Shown here piece after piece: positions 34,695 to 43,919 of a DNA stretch of 64,000 nt (position 1 is its first letter; each line of letters opens with the position of its first letter). The DNA is from an uncultured Rhodospirillaceae bacterium (GTDB lineage: Bacteria; Pseudomonadota; Alphaproteobacteria; Azospirillales; Azospirillaceae), in assembly GCA_937927415.1 (NCBI GenBank), contig CALBDS010000003.1, positions 372,001 through 436,000 on the forward strand. Reading direction: 5' to 3'. Below the pieces are notes generated by a model, which ran no database searches, was not told where the DNA came from, and saw only the letters and a program-made list of their open reading frames with translations. The position numbers were made by a program, and so were the translations under genes.

Positions 34695-35612
34695 ATGACC
34701 GCGAAGATCAAATGCGCCCTGATCGGTCCCGGCAACATCGGCACCGACCTGCTGGCGAAGCTGCAGCGCAGCCCGGTGCTGGAGCCGGTGTGGATGGTGG
34801 GCATCGACCCGGCATCCGACGGGCTGGCCAAGGCGCGGGCGCTGGGTCTGAAGACCACCGCCGAGGGCGTTGACGGCCTGCTGCCCCATGTTCAGCCCGA
34901 CGGCATCCGCATCGCCTTCGACGCCACATCGGCCTATGTGCACGCGGAAAACAGCCGCAAGCTGACCGAGTTGGGCGTCACGATGATCGACCTGACCCCG
35001 GCGGCCATCGGCCCGTTCTGCGTGCCGCCGGTCAACCTGAAGGAACTGATCGGCCGCCGCGAGACCAACGTCAACATGGTCACCTGCGGCGGTCAGGCGA
35101 CCATCCCGATCATCGCGGCGATTTCCCGCGTGCAGCCGGTGGCCTATGGCGAAATCGTCGCCGCCATCAGTTCGCGCAGCGCCGGCCCCGGCACGCGCAA
35201 GAACATCGACGAATTCACCCGCACCACCGCCGGCGCCATCGAAAAGGTGGGCGGGGCCAAGCGCGGCAAGGCGATCATCATCATCAACCCCGCCGATCCG
35301 CCGCTCATCATGCGCGACACCGTGCATTGCCTGACCGACGGCGAGCCGGACCGCGCGGCCATCACCGACTCCATCCACGCCATGATCGCCGAGGTGAACA
35401 CCTATGTCCCCGGTTACCGGCTGGTGAACGGGCCGGTGTTCGACGGCAACCGCGTCTCCGTCTTCCTGGAGGTGGAGGGGCTGGGCGACTACCTGCCGAA
35501 ATACGCCGGCAATCTCGACATCATGACCGCCGCCGCGGCCCGCACCGCCGAGATGCTGGCCGAAGAGATGCTGCGCAACGGATCGCCGGCCCTGGAGCCG
35601 GCGGCGGAATAA
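34695..35612 (+). CDS. mhpF: Acetaldehyde dehydrogenase (acylating) MhpF
   Basis: A 305-residue enzyme that converts acetaldehyde, NAD+ and CoA to acetyl-CoA. The NAD-binding segment is CALIGPGNIGTDLLAKLQ at the N-terminus. The catalytic Cys131 is in NMVTCGGQATIPI. GPGTRKNIDEFTRTT and INPADPPLIMRDT are family blocks. GAGGAAGG precedes the ATG. It forms a channeling complex with the aldolase encoded next (MhpE) in known systems. Confidence 0.95.
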   Translation: MTAKIKCALIGPGNIGTDLLAKLQRSPVLEPVWMVGIDPASDGLAKARALGLKTTAEGVDGLLPHVQPDGIRIAFDATSAYVHAENSRKLTELGVTMIDLTPAAIGPFCVPPVNLKELIGRRETNVNMVTCGGQATIPIIAAISRVQPVAYGEIVAAISSRSAGPGTRKNIDEFTRTTAGAIEKVGGAKRGKAIIIINPADPPLIMRDTVHCLTDGEPDRAAITDSIHAMIAEVNTYVPGYRLVNGPVFDGNRVSVFLEVEGLGDYLPKYAGNLDIMTAAAARTAEMLAEEMLRNGSPALEPAAE

Positions 35613-35627
35613 GGGGGGACACGGGCA

Positions 35628-36659
35628 ATGACTCTGCGCGGCACAAAGATCACGCTGCACGACATGACGCTGCGGGATGGGATGCATCCCAAGCGCCACC
35701 AGATGACCCTGGACCAGATGGTCACCATCGCCACCGGCCTGGACGAGGCCGGTGTCCCGCTGATCGAGGTTACCCACGGCGACGGGCTGGGCGGTTCGTC
35801 CATCAACTACGGCTTTCCCGCCCACACCGACGAGGAATATCTGGGCGCCGTCATCCCCCGCATGACGCGGGCCAAGGTGTCGGCGCTGCTGCTGCCCGGC
35901 ATCGGCACGGTGGACCATCTGCGCATGGCCCACGGGCTGGGCGTCAACACCATCCGCGTCGCCACCCACTGCACCGAAGCCGACGTGTCGGAACAGCACA
36001 TCACGCTGGCCCGCAAGCTGGGGCTGGACACCGTGGGCTTCCTGATGATGGCGCACATGGCCAGCCCGGAAAAGCTGGTGCAGCAGGCCAAACTGATGGA
36101 AGGCTATGGTGCCAACTGCGTCTATGTCACGGATTCCGCCGGCTATATGCTGCCCGAGGATGTGACCGTGCGGCTGGAAGCGGTGCGTGCGGCGCTGAAG
36201 CCGGACACCGAACTGGGCTTCCACGGCCATCACAATCTGGCGATGGGTGTCGCCAACTCCATCGCCGCGGTGAAGGCCGGGGCCACCCGCATCGACGCCG
36301 CCGCCGCCGGGCTGGGTGCCGGGGCCGGCAACACGCCGATGGAAGTGCTGGTGGCGGTGTGCGAGCGCATGGGCATCGAAACCGGCGTGGACACCTTCAG
36401 GATTGGCGACGTGGCCGAGGATCTGGTGGTGCCGATCATGGATCACGTGATCCGCATCGACCGCGATTCCCTGACCCTGGGCTTTGCCGGCGTCTATTCC
36501 TCGTTCCTGCTGTTCGCCAAGCGGGCGGAAAAGAAATACGGCGTCTCCGCCCGCGAGATCCTGGTGGAACTGGGCCGCCGCGGCATGGTCGGCGGTCAGG
36601 AGGACATGATCGAGGACACCGCCCTGACCATGGCGCGGGCGCGCGGCCTGGCCGTGTGA
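35628..36659 (+). CDS. mhpE: 4-hydroxy-2-oxovalerate aldolase MhpE
   Basis: A 343-residue metal-dependent aldolase of the DmpG/MhpE family, splitting 4-hydroxy-2-oxovalerate into pyruvate and acetaldehyde. The metal and substrate motif TLRDGMHPKRHQ is at the N-terminus. VTDSAGYMLPEDV and GFHGHHNLAMGVANSI (metal-binding His) follow, and the C-terminal communication domain binds MhpF. It lies 15 bases after mhpF. Confidence 0.95.
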   Translation: MTLRGTKITLHDMTLRDGMHPKRHQMTLDQMVTIATGLDEAGVPLIEVTHGDGLGGSSINYGFPAHTDEEYLGAVIPRMTRAKVSALLLPGIGTVDHLRMAHGLGVNTIRVATHCTEADVSEQHITLARKLGLDTVGFLMMAHMASPEKLVQQAKLMEGYGANCVYVTDSAGYMLPEDVTVRLEAVRAALKPDTELGFHGHHNLAMGVANSIAAVKAGATRIDAAAAGLGAGAGNTPMEVLVAVCERMGIETGVDTFRIGDVAEDLVVPIMDHVIRIDRDSLTLGFAGVYSSFLLFAKRAEKKYGVSAREILVELGRRGMVGGQEDMIEDTALTMARARGLAV

Positions 36660-36673
36660 TCCCGAAAGACGCC

Positions 36674-36704
36674 GGGTGCGGTCCCACCGGGGCCGCACCC
36701 TTTT
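36674..36704 (+). terminator. Hairpin with short T-run between mhpE and the ABC permease genes
   Basis: GGGTGCGG (36674-36681) pairs with CCGCACCC (36693-36700); inner CC/GG pairs can extend the stem. TTTT follows directly. It sits in the 76-base gap inside what is otherwise one operon. It could partly terminate or stabilise transcripts, setting lower transporter than enzyme expression. Confidence 0.55.
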
Positions 36705-36735
36705 GCGCCTGAACCCGCCAAACCGGGATTGCGTT

Positions 36736-37785
36736 ATGGACGATACGATCTTTCTTCTGCTGGCGCAGGACGGCATTACCAACGGCGCGATTTACACGCT
36801 GCTGGCGCTGGCCCTGGTGATGGTGTTCGCCGTCACCCGCATCATCTTCATCCCGCAGGGCGAATTCCTCGCCTGGGGCGGCCTGACCATGGCGGCGCTG
36901 GAAGCCGGCAGCTTTCCCGGCATCGCCTGGATTCTGCTGGGCACCGGCGCCATCGCCTTTGCCATGGATCTTTACGACGCCGGGCGCCGGGCGGGACGGG
37001 GGCGGAGCGCCGCCCACCTTGCCCGGTCGGCGGCGTGGAATCTGGGCTATCCGGCCGTTCTGGCCGGGGTGGTGTGGGTTCTGCCGCTGGGCGCGCTGCC
37101 GCTGGCGGTCAAGGCGGCGCTGACGCTGGCGCTGGTGGTGCCGCTGGGGCCGATGGTCTACCGCATCGCCTTCCAGCCGGTGGCCGAGGCCTCGGTCCTG
37201 GTGCTGCTGATCGTGGCGGTGGCGCTGCATCTGGCGATGATCGGGGTGGGTCTGCTGATCTTCGGCCCCGAGGGGTCGCGCACCAGCCCGTTCAGCGACG
37301 CCATGCTGGACGTGGGCACCATGCAGATCGGCGGGCACACGCTGGCGGTGATCGCCGCGTCGGCAGCACTGATCGCCGGGCTGTACCTGTTCTTCGGGCG
37401 CACGCTGCTGGGCAAGGCGCTGCGGGCCACCGCGGTCAACCGTGACGGCGCGCGGCTGATGGGCATTTCCCCGGCCTTTGCCGGGCGGCTGACGTTCCTG
37501 CTGGCCGCGTTCATCGGCACGCTGTCGGGCCTGCTGTTCGCACCGCTGACCACGGTTTATTACGACAGCGGCTTTCTGGTCGGGCTGAAGGGCTTCGTCG
37601 CCGCCATCATCGGCGGTCTGGGCAGCTATCCGCTGGCGGCGGCCGGGGCGGTGATGGTGGGCCTGCTGGAATCCTTCTCCTCCTTCTGGACCAGCGCCTT
37701 CAAGGACGTGCTGGTGTTCACGCTCATCATCCCGGTGCTGCTGTGGCGTTCCATCGCCTCCCACCATGTCGAGGAAGACGAATGA
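36736..37785 (+). CDS. Branched-chain-type ABC transporter permease, LivH-like
   Basis: A 349-residue inner-membrane permease with about eight hydrophobic segments. The start DGITNGAIYTLLALALVMVF and the cytoplasmic loop LLGKALRATAVNRDGARLMG are typical of LivH. It contains an extra basic loop near residues 77-95 (DAGRRAGRGRSAAHLARS). It pairs with the LivM half of the next gene. The ATG at 36736 has no strong Shine-Dalgarno but is the only start that fits the family. Confidence 0.9.
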   Translation: MDDTIFLLLAQDGITNGAIYTLLALALVMVFAVTRIIFIPQGEFLAWGGLTMAALEAGSFPGIAWILLGTGAIAFAMDLYDAGRRAGRGRSAAHLARSAAWNLGYPAVLAGVVWVLPLGALPLAVKAALTLALVVPLGPMVYRIAFQPVAEASVLVLLIVAVALHLAMIGVGLLIFGPEGSRTSPFSDAMLDVGTMQIGGHTLAVIAASAALIAGLYLFFGRTLLGKALRATAVNRDGARLMGISPAFAGRLTFLLAAFIGTLSGLLFAPLTTVYYDSGFLVGLKGFVAAIIGGLGSYPLAAAGAVMVGLLESFSSFWTSAFKDVLVFTLIIPVLLWRSIASHHVEEDE

Positions 37786-39617
37786 CGATCCGATCCTCCA
37801 CAGCGCCGCGGGTCGGCGTGCTGCCGGGCGGGCCGTGGGTGCCCGCCCTGTTTCTCGTCGGGCTGGCGGCGGGGCCGCTGGTCCTGCCGGAATTCTATGT
37901 CACCCTGCTCAACTATGTCGGCCTGTCGGCGCTGGTCGCACTGGGCCTGGTGCTGCTGACCGGCGTCGGCGGCCTGACCTCGTTCGGGCAGGCGGCGTTC
38001 GTCGGGGTCGGTGCCTATACCACCGCGGTGCTGACCACCGCGGGGCCGGACGCGCTGCCCGGCTGGCTGGCCTTCGCCGCCGGGTCGCCGTGGCTGGCGC
38101 TGGGGGTCGGGCTGCTGCTGACGCTGGTGATCGCCGTCATCCTGGGGTCGGTGACGCTGCGGCTGTCGGGGCATTACCTGCCGCTGGGCACCATGGCGTG
38201 GGGCATCAGCCTCTATTTCCTGTTCGGCAACCTGGAATTCCTGGGCGGCCATTCGGGCCTGTCGAACCTGCCGCCGGTGTCGGTGTTCGGGTACGCGCTG
38301 ACCGACAACCGCGATTATTATTATCTGGTCTGGGTGTTCGTCCTGGCCGCCCTGTTCACCACCCGCAACCTGCTGGATTCCCGCGAGGGGCGCGCCATCC
38401 GCGCGCTGAAGGGCGGCATGGTGATGGCCGAGGCAATGGGCGTGGACACGTCGCGCGCGCGCATGGTGATCTTCGTCATCGCCGCCCTGCACGCCTGTGC
38501 TGCCGGCTGGCTCTACGCGCATCTGCAGCGGTTCGTGAACCCGACGCCGTTCGGGCTGGGCATCGGCATCGAATATCTGTTCATGGCGGTGATCGGCGGT
38601 GCGGGTCAGGTGTGGGGGGCGCTGGTGGGTGCCGGCGTCATCACCATCCTGAAACAGTGGCTGCAGGACATCCTGCCCCGGCTGCTGGGCAACGCCGGCA
38701 ATTTCGAAGTCATCGTCTTCGGCGTGATGATGATCGTCGTGCTGCACCACGCCCGTGACGGCCTGTGGCCGCTGCTGGCACGGCTGGTGCCGGTGCGCCA
38801 GCCCCCCCGCCGCATCGACGCCGCCGCCCCCGCCCTGCCCCGCAAGGAGCAGCCGCCCCACGGCGACGTGATCCTGGAGGCGCGCAACGTCACCCGCCGG
38901 TTCGGCGGTCTGGTCGCCAACAACGACATGAGCCTCAAGGTGAAGGCCGGGGAGATCCTGGCCCTGATCGGCCCCAACGGGGCGGGCAAGAGCACCATGT
39001 TCAACCAGCTCTCCGGCGTCGATACACCCACGTCCGGCGAGATCCTGTTCCGCGGACGGCGCATCACCGGCATGGGCACCAGCCGCATCGCGGCCCTGGG
39101 CATGAGCCGCACCTTCCAGCACGTGCGCCTGATGCCGCGCATGACGGTGCTGGAGAACGTCGCCATCGGCGCGCACCTGCGCGGGCACAAGGGCGTGTTG
39201 TCGGCGGCGTGGCGCCTGGACCGCGCCGAGGAGGCCCGCCTGCTGCGCGAAGCCGCCATCCAGTTGGAGCGCGTCGGCCTGGGCGACCTGATGGAGGAGG
39301 AGGCGGGCAATCTGGCGCTCGGCCAGCAGCGCATCCTGGAAATCGCCCGCGCGCTGTGCAGCGACCCCTGCCTGCTGCTGCTGGACGAACCCGCCGCCGG
39401 CCTGCGCCTGAAGGAAAAGGAAGCCCTGGCCGAGCTGCTGCGCCGCCTGCGGGCGGAGGGCATGGCGGTGCTGCTGGTCGAACACGACATGGATTTCGTC
39501 ATGGGTCTGGTTGACCGCGTGGTGGTGATGGAGTTCGGCCAGAAGATCGCCGAGGGCCTGCCCGACGACGTGCAGCGCGATCCCGCCGTGCTCGAAGCCT
39601 ATCTGGGAGGGGTGTGA
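37782..39617 (+). CDS. Fused ABC permease (LivM-like) and ATP-binding protein (LivG-like)
   Basis: A 611-residue fusion. Residues about 20-330 are a LivM-type permease (GLVLLTGVGGLTSFGQAAFV, AIRALKGGMVMAEAMGVD). After a short basic linker, residues about 365-611 are a LivG-type ATPase: Walker A GPNGAGKST at 397-405, signature NLALGQQRILEIARAL, Walker B LLLLDEPAAG and the switch HDMDF. The ATG overlaps the livH-like stop. Such fusions are known in Liv-type systems. It energises uptake with the next gene product. Confidence 0.92.
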   Translation: MTIRSSTAPRVGVLPGGPWVPALFLVGLAAGPLVLPEFYVTLLNYVGLSALVALGLVLLTGVGGLTSFGQAAFVGVGAYTTAVLTTAGPDALPGWLAFAAGSPWLALGVGLLLTLVIAVILGSVTLRLSGHYLPLGTMAWGISLYFLFGNLEFLGGHSGLSNLPPVSVFGYALTDNRDYYYLVWVFVLAALFTTRNLLDSREGRAIRALKGGMVMAEAMGVDTSRARMVIFVIAALHACAAGWLYAHLQRFVNPTPFGLGIGIEYLFMAVIGGAGQVWGALVGAGVITILKQWLQDILPRLLGNAGNFEVIVFGVMMIVVLHHARDGLWPLLARLVPVRQPPRRIDAAAPALPRKEQPPHGDVILEARNVTRRFGGLVANNDMSLKVKAGEILALIGPNGAGKSTMFNQLSGVDTPTSGEILFRGRRITGMGTSRIAALGMSRTFQHVRLMPRMTVLENVAIGAHLRGHKGVLSAAWRLDRAEEARLLREAAIQLERVGLGDLMEEEAGNLALGQQRILEIARALCSDPCLLLLDEPAAGLRLKEKEALAELLRRLRAEGMAVLLVEHDMDFVMGLVDRVVVMEFGQKIAEGLPDDVQRDPAVLEAYLGGV

Positions 39618-39620
39618 GCC

Positions 39621-40373
39621 ATGACCACCGGCAACATTCTCGAGGTCAAGGACCTGTCCGTCGCCTATGGCAAGGTGGAAGCGGTCAGCAAGGTCAGCCT
39701 GTCGGTGCCGCGCGGCAGCATCGTCACCGTGATCGGCCCCAACGGGGCGGGCAAGACCACCACCCTGTCGGCCATCATGGGCCTGCGCCCGTCGTCGGGC
39801 CGCGTCACCGTTGACGGCACCGTGGAAACGGTGCCGGAGGTGGAGCGCATGGTGGTGCGCGGCGTCAACCTCGTGCCCGAAAAGCGCGAGCTGTTCGGGT
39901 CCATGACCATCGAGGACAATCTGCTGCTGGGCGGTTTCCAGCGCCACCGCCAGGGCCACCGCGACCAGCGCGACACCATGGAAGAGGTCTATGCCCTGTT
40001 CCCCCGTCTGCGGGAACGGCGCCAGCAGGCCGCCGGCACCCTGTCGGGGGGCGAGCGGCAGATGCTGGCGGTGGGGCGGGCGCTGATGGCGAAACCAACC
40101 CTGCTGATGCTGGACGAACCCAGCCTGGGGCTGGCCCCGCTGATCGTGCGCGAGATCTTCCGCATCATCGCCGAACTGCGCCGCCGCGGGGTGTCGATCC
40201 TGCTGGTGGAACAGAACGCCCGCGCGGCCCTTCAGGCCGCCGACTATGCCTATGTGCTGGAGAACGGCGCCGTGAAGATCCACGGGGCCGCCCAGGATCT
40301 GGCCAACGACCCGCGCATCATCGAAAGCTATCTGGGTCTTGCCAGCAAGCATCAGGAAAGGCTGTCCGCATGA
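39621..40373 (+). CDS. ABC transporter ATP-binding protein, LivF-like
   Basis: A 250-residue ATPase. Walker A is GPNGAGKTTT, the signature is LSGGERQMLAVGRAL, and Walker B is LMLDEPSLGLAP, followed by VEQNARAAL, typical of LivF. It is the partner of the LivG-like half upstream. The start is one base past the previous stop codon plus two, and its own stop overlaps the hemerythrin ATG. Confidence 0.93.
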   Translation: MTTGNILEVKDLSVAYGKVEAVSKVSLSVPRGSIVTVIGPNGAGKTTTLSAIMGLRPSSGRVTVDGTVETVPEVERMVVRGVNLVPEKRELFGSMTIEDNLLLGGFQRHRQGHRDQRDTMEEVYALFPRLRERRQQAAGTLSGGERQMLAVGRALMAKPTLLMLDEPSLGLAPLIVREIFRIIAELRRRGVSILLVEQNARAALQAADYAYVLENGAVKIHGAAQDLANDPRIIESYLGLASKHQERLSA

Positions 40374-40945
40374 ACGCCCTGCGCATCCTGTCCGACGAGC
40401 ATCAATCGCTGGCGGCGGTCCTGCACGCCATCCGCTTCATGCTGAAGGACATCGCCGCCGGCAAGCTGGAACCCGACCGCGCCCTGTTCCAGGCCATGGT
40501 GCATTACCTGGAAGCCTATGCCGAGCAGCGCCACCACCCGAAAGAGGACCGGCTGTTCGCCATCCTCAAGACCCGCACCGCGCAAGGGGCCGAGGCGCTG
40601 GCCACGCTGAGCGCCGAGCACGCCGCCGGGCCGGAGCGCATCGCCGCCCTGCGGCGCGCACTGGCCGATTTCACCGCCGACCCGCGCACGCTGGACGCCT
40701 TCGCCGCGGCGTTCGACCAGTACGCCACCTTCTACCGCACGCACATGATGCTGGAGGAGGAAGCCGTCCTGCCGCTGGCCCACCACGCCCTGACGCCCGC
40801 GGACTGGGCGGAGGTCGATGCCTTCTTCGCCGAGGCGGAGACGGACAAGGGGGGCGAGGATTTCTCCGCCCTGTTCGACCGTCTGGTCGAATGCGCGCCG
40901 GAACCCATCGGGCTGGGCGCCCGCCCCTACGCCGCAACCCGCTGA
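40370..40945 (+). CDS. Hemerythrin-like domain protein
   Basis: A 191-residue all-helical protein. His and acidic ligands of the di-iron site are spaced as in hemerythrin HHE domains: SDEHQSL near the start, AEQRHHPKEDRLF, LSAEHAAGPERI and FYRTHMMLEEEAVLPLA. Such proteins bind O2 or sense oxygen or iron, and some act in oxidative stress. The ATG overlaps the livF-like stop (ATGA), so it belongs to the operon. Its role in an aromatic pathway that uses two oxygenases is unknown; local O2 supply or iron handling for MhpB are guesses. Confidence 0.85.
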   Translation: MNALRILSDEHQSLAAVLHAIRFMLKDIAAGKLEPDRALFQAMVHYLEAYAEQRHHPKEDRLFAILKTRTAQGAEALATLSAEHAAGPERIAALRRALADFTADPRTLDAFAAAFDQYATFYRTHMMLEEEAVLPLAHHALTPADWAEVDAFFAEAETDKGGEDFSALFDRLVECAPEPIGLGARPYAATR

Positions 40946-40972
40946 TTTTCAAGACGGAAGGATTTTTCTGAC

Positions 40973-41845
40973 ATGACCGGCACCACTCCCCTGACCGAAG
41001 CCGCCACCAGCCGCTTCGCCCGCATCGCCGAGGGCGATCTGAACCTGCAGATCCACTACAACGACGCCGGGGAAGGCGCGGAAACGGTGGTGATGCTGCA
41101 CGGCTCCGGCCCCGGCGCCAGCGGCTGGGCCAATTTCAGCCGCAACATCGACGCCTTCGTCGCCGCCGGCTACCGCGTCGTCCTGATGGACTGCCCCGGC
41201 TGGAGCAAAAGCGACCCCATCGTGTGCACCGGCTCCCGTTCGGAATTGAACGCGCGGGCGCTGAAAGGGCTGCTGGACGTGCTGGGGCTGGACAAGGTTC
41301 ACATCATCGGCAACTCCATGGGCGGCCACAGCGCCGTGGCCTTTGCGCTGGCCAACCCCGCGCGGGTGGGCCGGCTGGTGATGATGGGCGGGGGCACCGG
41401 CGGTCCCAGCCTGTTCCAGCCCATGCCGCTGGAAGGGATCAAGCTGCTCCAGAGCGTCTACCGCGATCCCACGCTCGACAGCCTGAAGAAGATGCTGAAC
41501 GTCTTCATGTACGACGCCAGCAAGCTGACCGACGCGCTGATCCAGGAGCGGCTGGACAACATGCTGTCGCGCCGGGATCACCTGGAGAATTTCGTCAAGA
41601 GCCTCGCCGCCAACCCCAGGCAGTTCCCCGACGTCAGCCCGCGGCTGGGCGAAATCGCCGCCCCCGCTCTGGTCATCTGGGGCCGTGACGACCGCTTCGT
41701 GCCGCTCGACATCGGCCTGCGCCTGCTGTGGGGGATGCAGAACGCGCAGCTCCATGTGCTGAACCGCTGCGGCCACTGGGCGCAGTGGGAGCATGCGGAG
41801 ACGTTCAACCGCATGGTTCTGGATTTCCTGGCAAACGCACAATAA
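40973..41845 (+). CDS. mhpC: 2-hydroxy-6-oxonona-2,4-dienedioate hydrolase MhpC
   Basis: A 290-residue alpha/beta hydrolase that cleaves the C-C bond of the MhpB product, releasing succinate (or fumarate) and 2-hydroxypentadienoate. The oxyanion region is VVMLHGSGPGASGW, the nucleophile Ser115 is in IIGNSMGGHSAVAF, the acid Asp is in WGRDDRFVP, and the His is in NRCGHWAQWEH. These match MhpC/BphD enzymes. It is the last gene of the operon, 27 bases after the hemerythrin gene. Confidence 0.93.
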   Translation: MTGTTPLTEAATSRFARIAEGDLNLQIHYNDAGEGAETVVMLHGSGPGASGWANFSRNIDAFVAAGYRVVLMDCPGWSKSDPIVCTGSRSELNARALKGLLDVLGLDKVHIIGNSMGGHSAVAFALANPARVGRLVMMGGGTGGPSLFQPMPLEGIKLLQSVYRDPTLDSLKKMLNVFMYDASKLTDALIQERLDNMLSRRDHLENFVKSLAANPRQFPDVSPRLGEIAAPALVIWGRDDRFVPLDIGLRLLWGMQNAQLHVLNRCGHWAQWEHAETFNRMVLDFLANAQ

Positions 41846-41851
41846 GGCCGC

Positions 41852-41871
41852 GGGGGCCGGTTGCGGCCCCC
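41852..41871. terminator. Hairpin between convergent mhpC and chemoreceptor genes
   Basis: GGGGGCCG (41852-41859), loop GTTG, then CGGCCCCC (41864-41871), in the 31-base gap between two convergent genes. Only TT follows on the + strand. Its place and strength suggest a bidirectional terminator for the mhp operon and the chemoreceptor gene. Confidence 0.55.
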
Positions 41872-41876
41872 TTCCC

Positions 41877-43919
41877 TCACGCCGCCCGCACCGTTTCGGA
41901 GAACTGCCGCACCTCGTGTTCCAACTGCGAAAAGCTGTGGGTGACGAGGTGGGTGGCTTCCAGCACCGCCCCCGCCACATCCCCGGCGCTCGACACATTC
42001 CGCGCCACCGAATCGATGGAATCGGCGACCGTGCGGGCACCGGCGGCGGCCTGCATCACGCTGCGGGAAATATCGCGGGTGGCGGCACTCTGCTGCTCGA
42101 TGGCGCCGGCGATGCTGAGCACGATCTCCTTGGATTCCGTGGCGACGGCGGTGATCTTCTGGATGTCCTCCACCGCCTGCATGGTGGCGGCCTGGATGGC
42201 ACCGATGCTCTGGGTGATCTGGTCGGTGGCCTGCGCCGTCTGGGCGGCCAGCGCCTTGACCTCGTGCGCCACCACGGCGAAGCCCTTGCCAGCCTCACCG
42301 GCCCTTGCGGCTTCGATGGTGGCGTTGAGCGCCAGCAGGTTGGTCTGGCTGGCGATGGCGTTGATGAGGCCGACCACCTCTCCGATGCGGGCGGTCAGGC
42401 GGACCAGATCCTCAATGGCGTCCTTCGACGCCGCGGCGGCGGACGCGGTGTCGCCGGCCTTGGCCGCACTTTCGTTGACGCGGCGGGCGATTTCGCCGAT
42501 AGCGGCGGTCAGTTGCTCGGTGGCGGCGGACACGGCGTTGACGTTCTGGGCGGTGTCCTGGGTCGCCGACGACACGGTGGTGCTGCCCGCCTCGGCCTCC
42601 GACATCCGTGATTTCATGTCGGCGGCGGCGTCCCGCGACCGTTCGGTCGCATCGCGGACCGACGCCAGGACGCCCACGAAATGCCGCTCGAAACGGTCGG
42701 CCAGATCGGCCAGCAGATCCTGGCGCGACCGTTCCGCCGCCGCCTTCAGGGCGTCCTGCTCGCCGGTCAGGCGCTGCACCTCCCGGGCGTTGCGCTTGAA
42801 CACCTCCACCGCGCGGGCCATGCCGCCGATCTCGTCGGAGCGGTCGCGGCCTTCGACCACCGTGTCCAGCGCACCATGGGCCAGCCGGTCCATCACCACG
42901 GTCAGCCGCCGGATGGGCGATGCCAGACGGGTGCCGGCAACGGCCCCCGACACGCACACCACCACCAGCGCCACCCCGGCGACGATCAGCAGCAGACGGC
43001 GGGCATCGGTCAGGGTGCGGTACAGTTCGGCCTCCGGCACCTCGGCCACCACCGTCCAATCGAGACCGGCGATGCGGGCATAGGCGCGCTTGCTGCCCGC
43101 CGGTCCTTCGACGAAGCCGTCCGCGGCATCCTGGCGGGCCAGCAGCGCCGCCAGCGCCCCGTCCCGGCCGTCGCGGGCGGTGGTGGTGCCGCGGCGGTCG
43201 GCCAGCACCGCCCCCGCCCCGTCCAGAATCATCAGCCGGGCCGACGGCATGCCCGCCGCCGCCAGCGAATCATGGGACCGCGCCAGGGCATCGTCGAACA
43301 CCTCCAGCCCATAATAATTGACCCACACCGCGTCCGCCTTGCCGAAGCCGTTGCGCACCGGGGCGGCGATGGCGATCACCCGCCCGTCGTCGCCATAGAG
43401 CGCGCCGATACCGGCATTGACCGACAGCGGGGCCACGGTGGCGGTGGTGGCGGCCCCCACGCGGGCGCCGTCGATCACGGTTTTCAGCCACGGTTCCCCG
43501 GCGATGCCCGGCCCGTCGAGAAAGCGGTCGATCGCCAGCTTGGCCCCGTCCGGCCGGGTGGTGTTGGCGACGTACGGCGCGCCGTCGGCGGCGAACAGGG
43601 CGGCCAGCCGATGGCCGGGGCTGGTGCGCACCAGGGCGTTCATGCCACGCACCAGCGGGTTGTCGGCGCCGCGGTCGTAGAAATGCTCGGGATCGGCGGC
43701 GTCGGGGCTGAGCGCCGCCGCCTGGGTTTCCAGCCGCAGGGTCGCCAGCCGCGACGCCACCGTTTCCGCCAACTGCCCGGCGGATGTCCGCAGCGGCCCG
43801 TCGAAGGTGCGGTGGAATTCCCCCTCCATCGCCAGGAAGGCCGCCAGCGTGCCCACCCCCGACAACAGGCCGGTGACGAGCAGAAGGGCGGTGATCTTGG
43901 TGCGGATGCTGCGAAGCAT
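41877..43919 (-). CDS. Methyl-accepting chemotaxis protein with large periplasmic sensor
   Basis: A 680-residue chemoreceptor. The first membrane helix is at about residues 8-30 and the second near 300-320 (LLLIVAGVALVVVCVSGAVAG); the 270 residues between look like a double Cache-type ligand domain. HAMP follows (RLASPIRRLTVVMDRLAHG), and the signalling domain contains the hairpin tip IASQTNLLALNATIEAARAG and GKGFAVVAHEVKALA. There is no CheR-docking pentapeptide. The start at 43919 gives the membrane helix. Its place beside the mhp operon suggests a sensor for the aromatic substrate, but it also borders the phosphonate cluster. Confidence 0.9.
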   Translation of the reverse strand: MLRSIRTKITALLLVTGLLSGVGTLAAFLAMEGEFHRTFDGPLRTSAGQLAETVASRLATLRLETQAAALSPDAADPEHFYDRGADNPLVRGMNALVRTSPGHRLAALFAADGAPYVANTTRPDGAKLAIDRFLDGPGIAGEPWLKTVIDGARVGAATTATVAPLSVNAGIGALYGDDGRVIAIAAPVRNGFGKADAVWVNYYGLEVFDDALARSHDSLAAAGMPSARLMILDGAGAVLADRRGTTTARDGRDGALAALLARQDAADGFVEGPAGSKRAYARIAGLDWTVVAEVPEAELYRTLTDARRLLLIVAGVALVVVCVSGAVAGTRLASPIRRLTVVMDRLAHGALDTVVEGRDRSDEIGGMARAVEVFKRNAREVQRLTGEQDALKAAAERSRQDLLADLADRFERHFVGVLASVRDATERSRDAAADMKSRMSEAEAGSTTVSSATQDTAQNVNAVSAATEQLTAAIGEIARRVNESAAKAGDTASAAAASKDAIEDLVRLTARIGEVVGLINAIASQTNLLALNATIEAARAGEAGKGFAVVAHEVKALAAQTAQATDQITQSIGAIQAATMQAVEDIQKITAVATESKEIVLSIAGAIEQQSAATRDISRSVMQAAAGARTVADSIDSVARNVSSAGDVAGAVLEATHLVTHSFSQLEHEVRQFSETVRAA

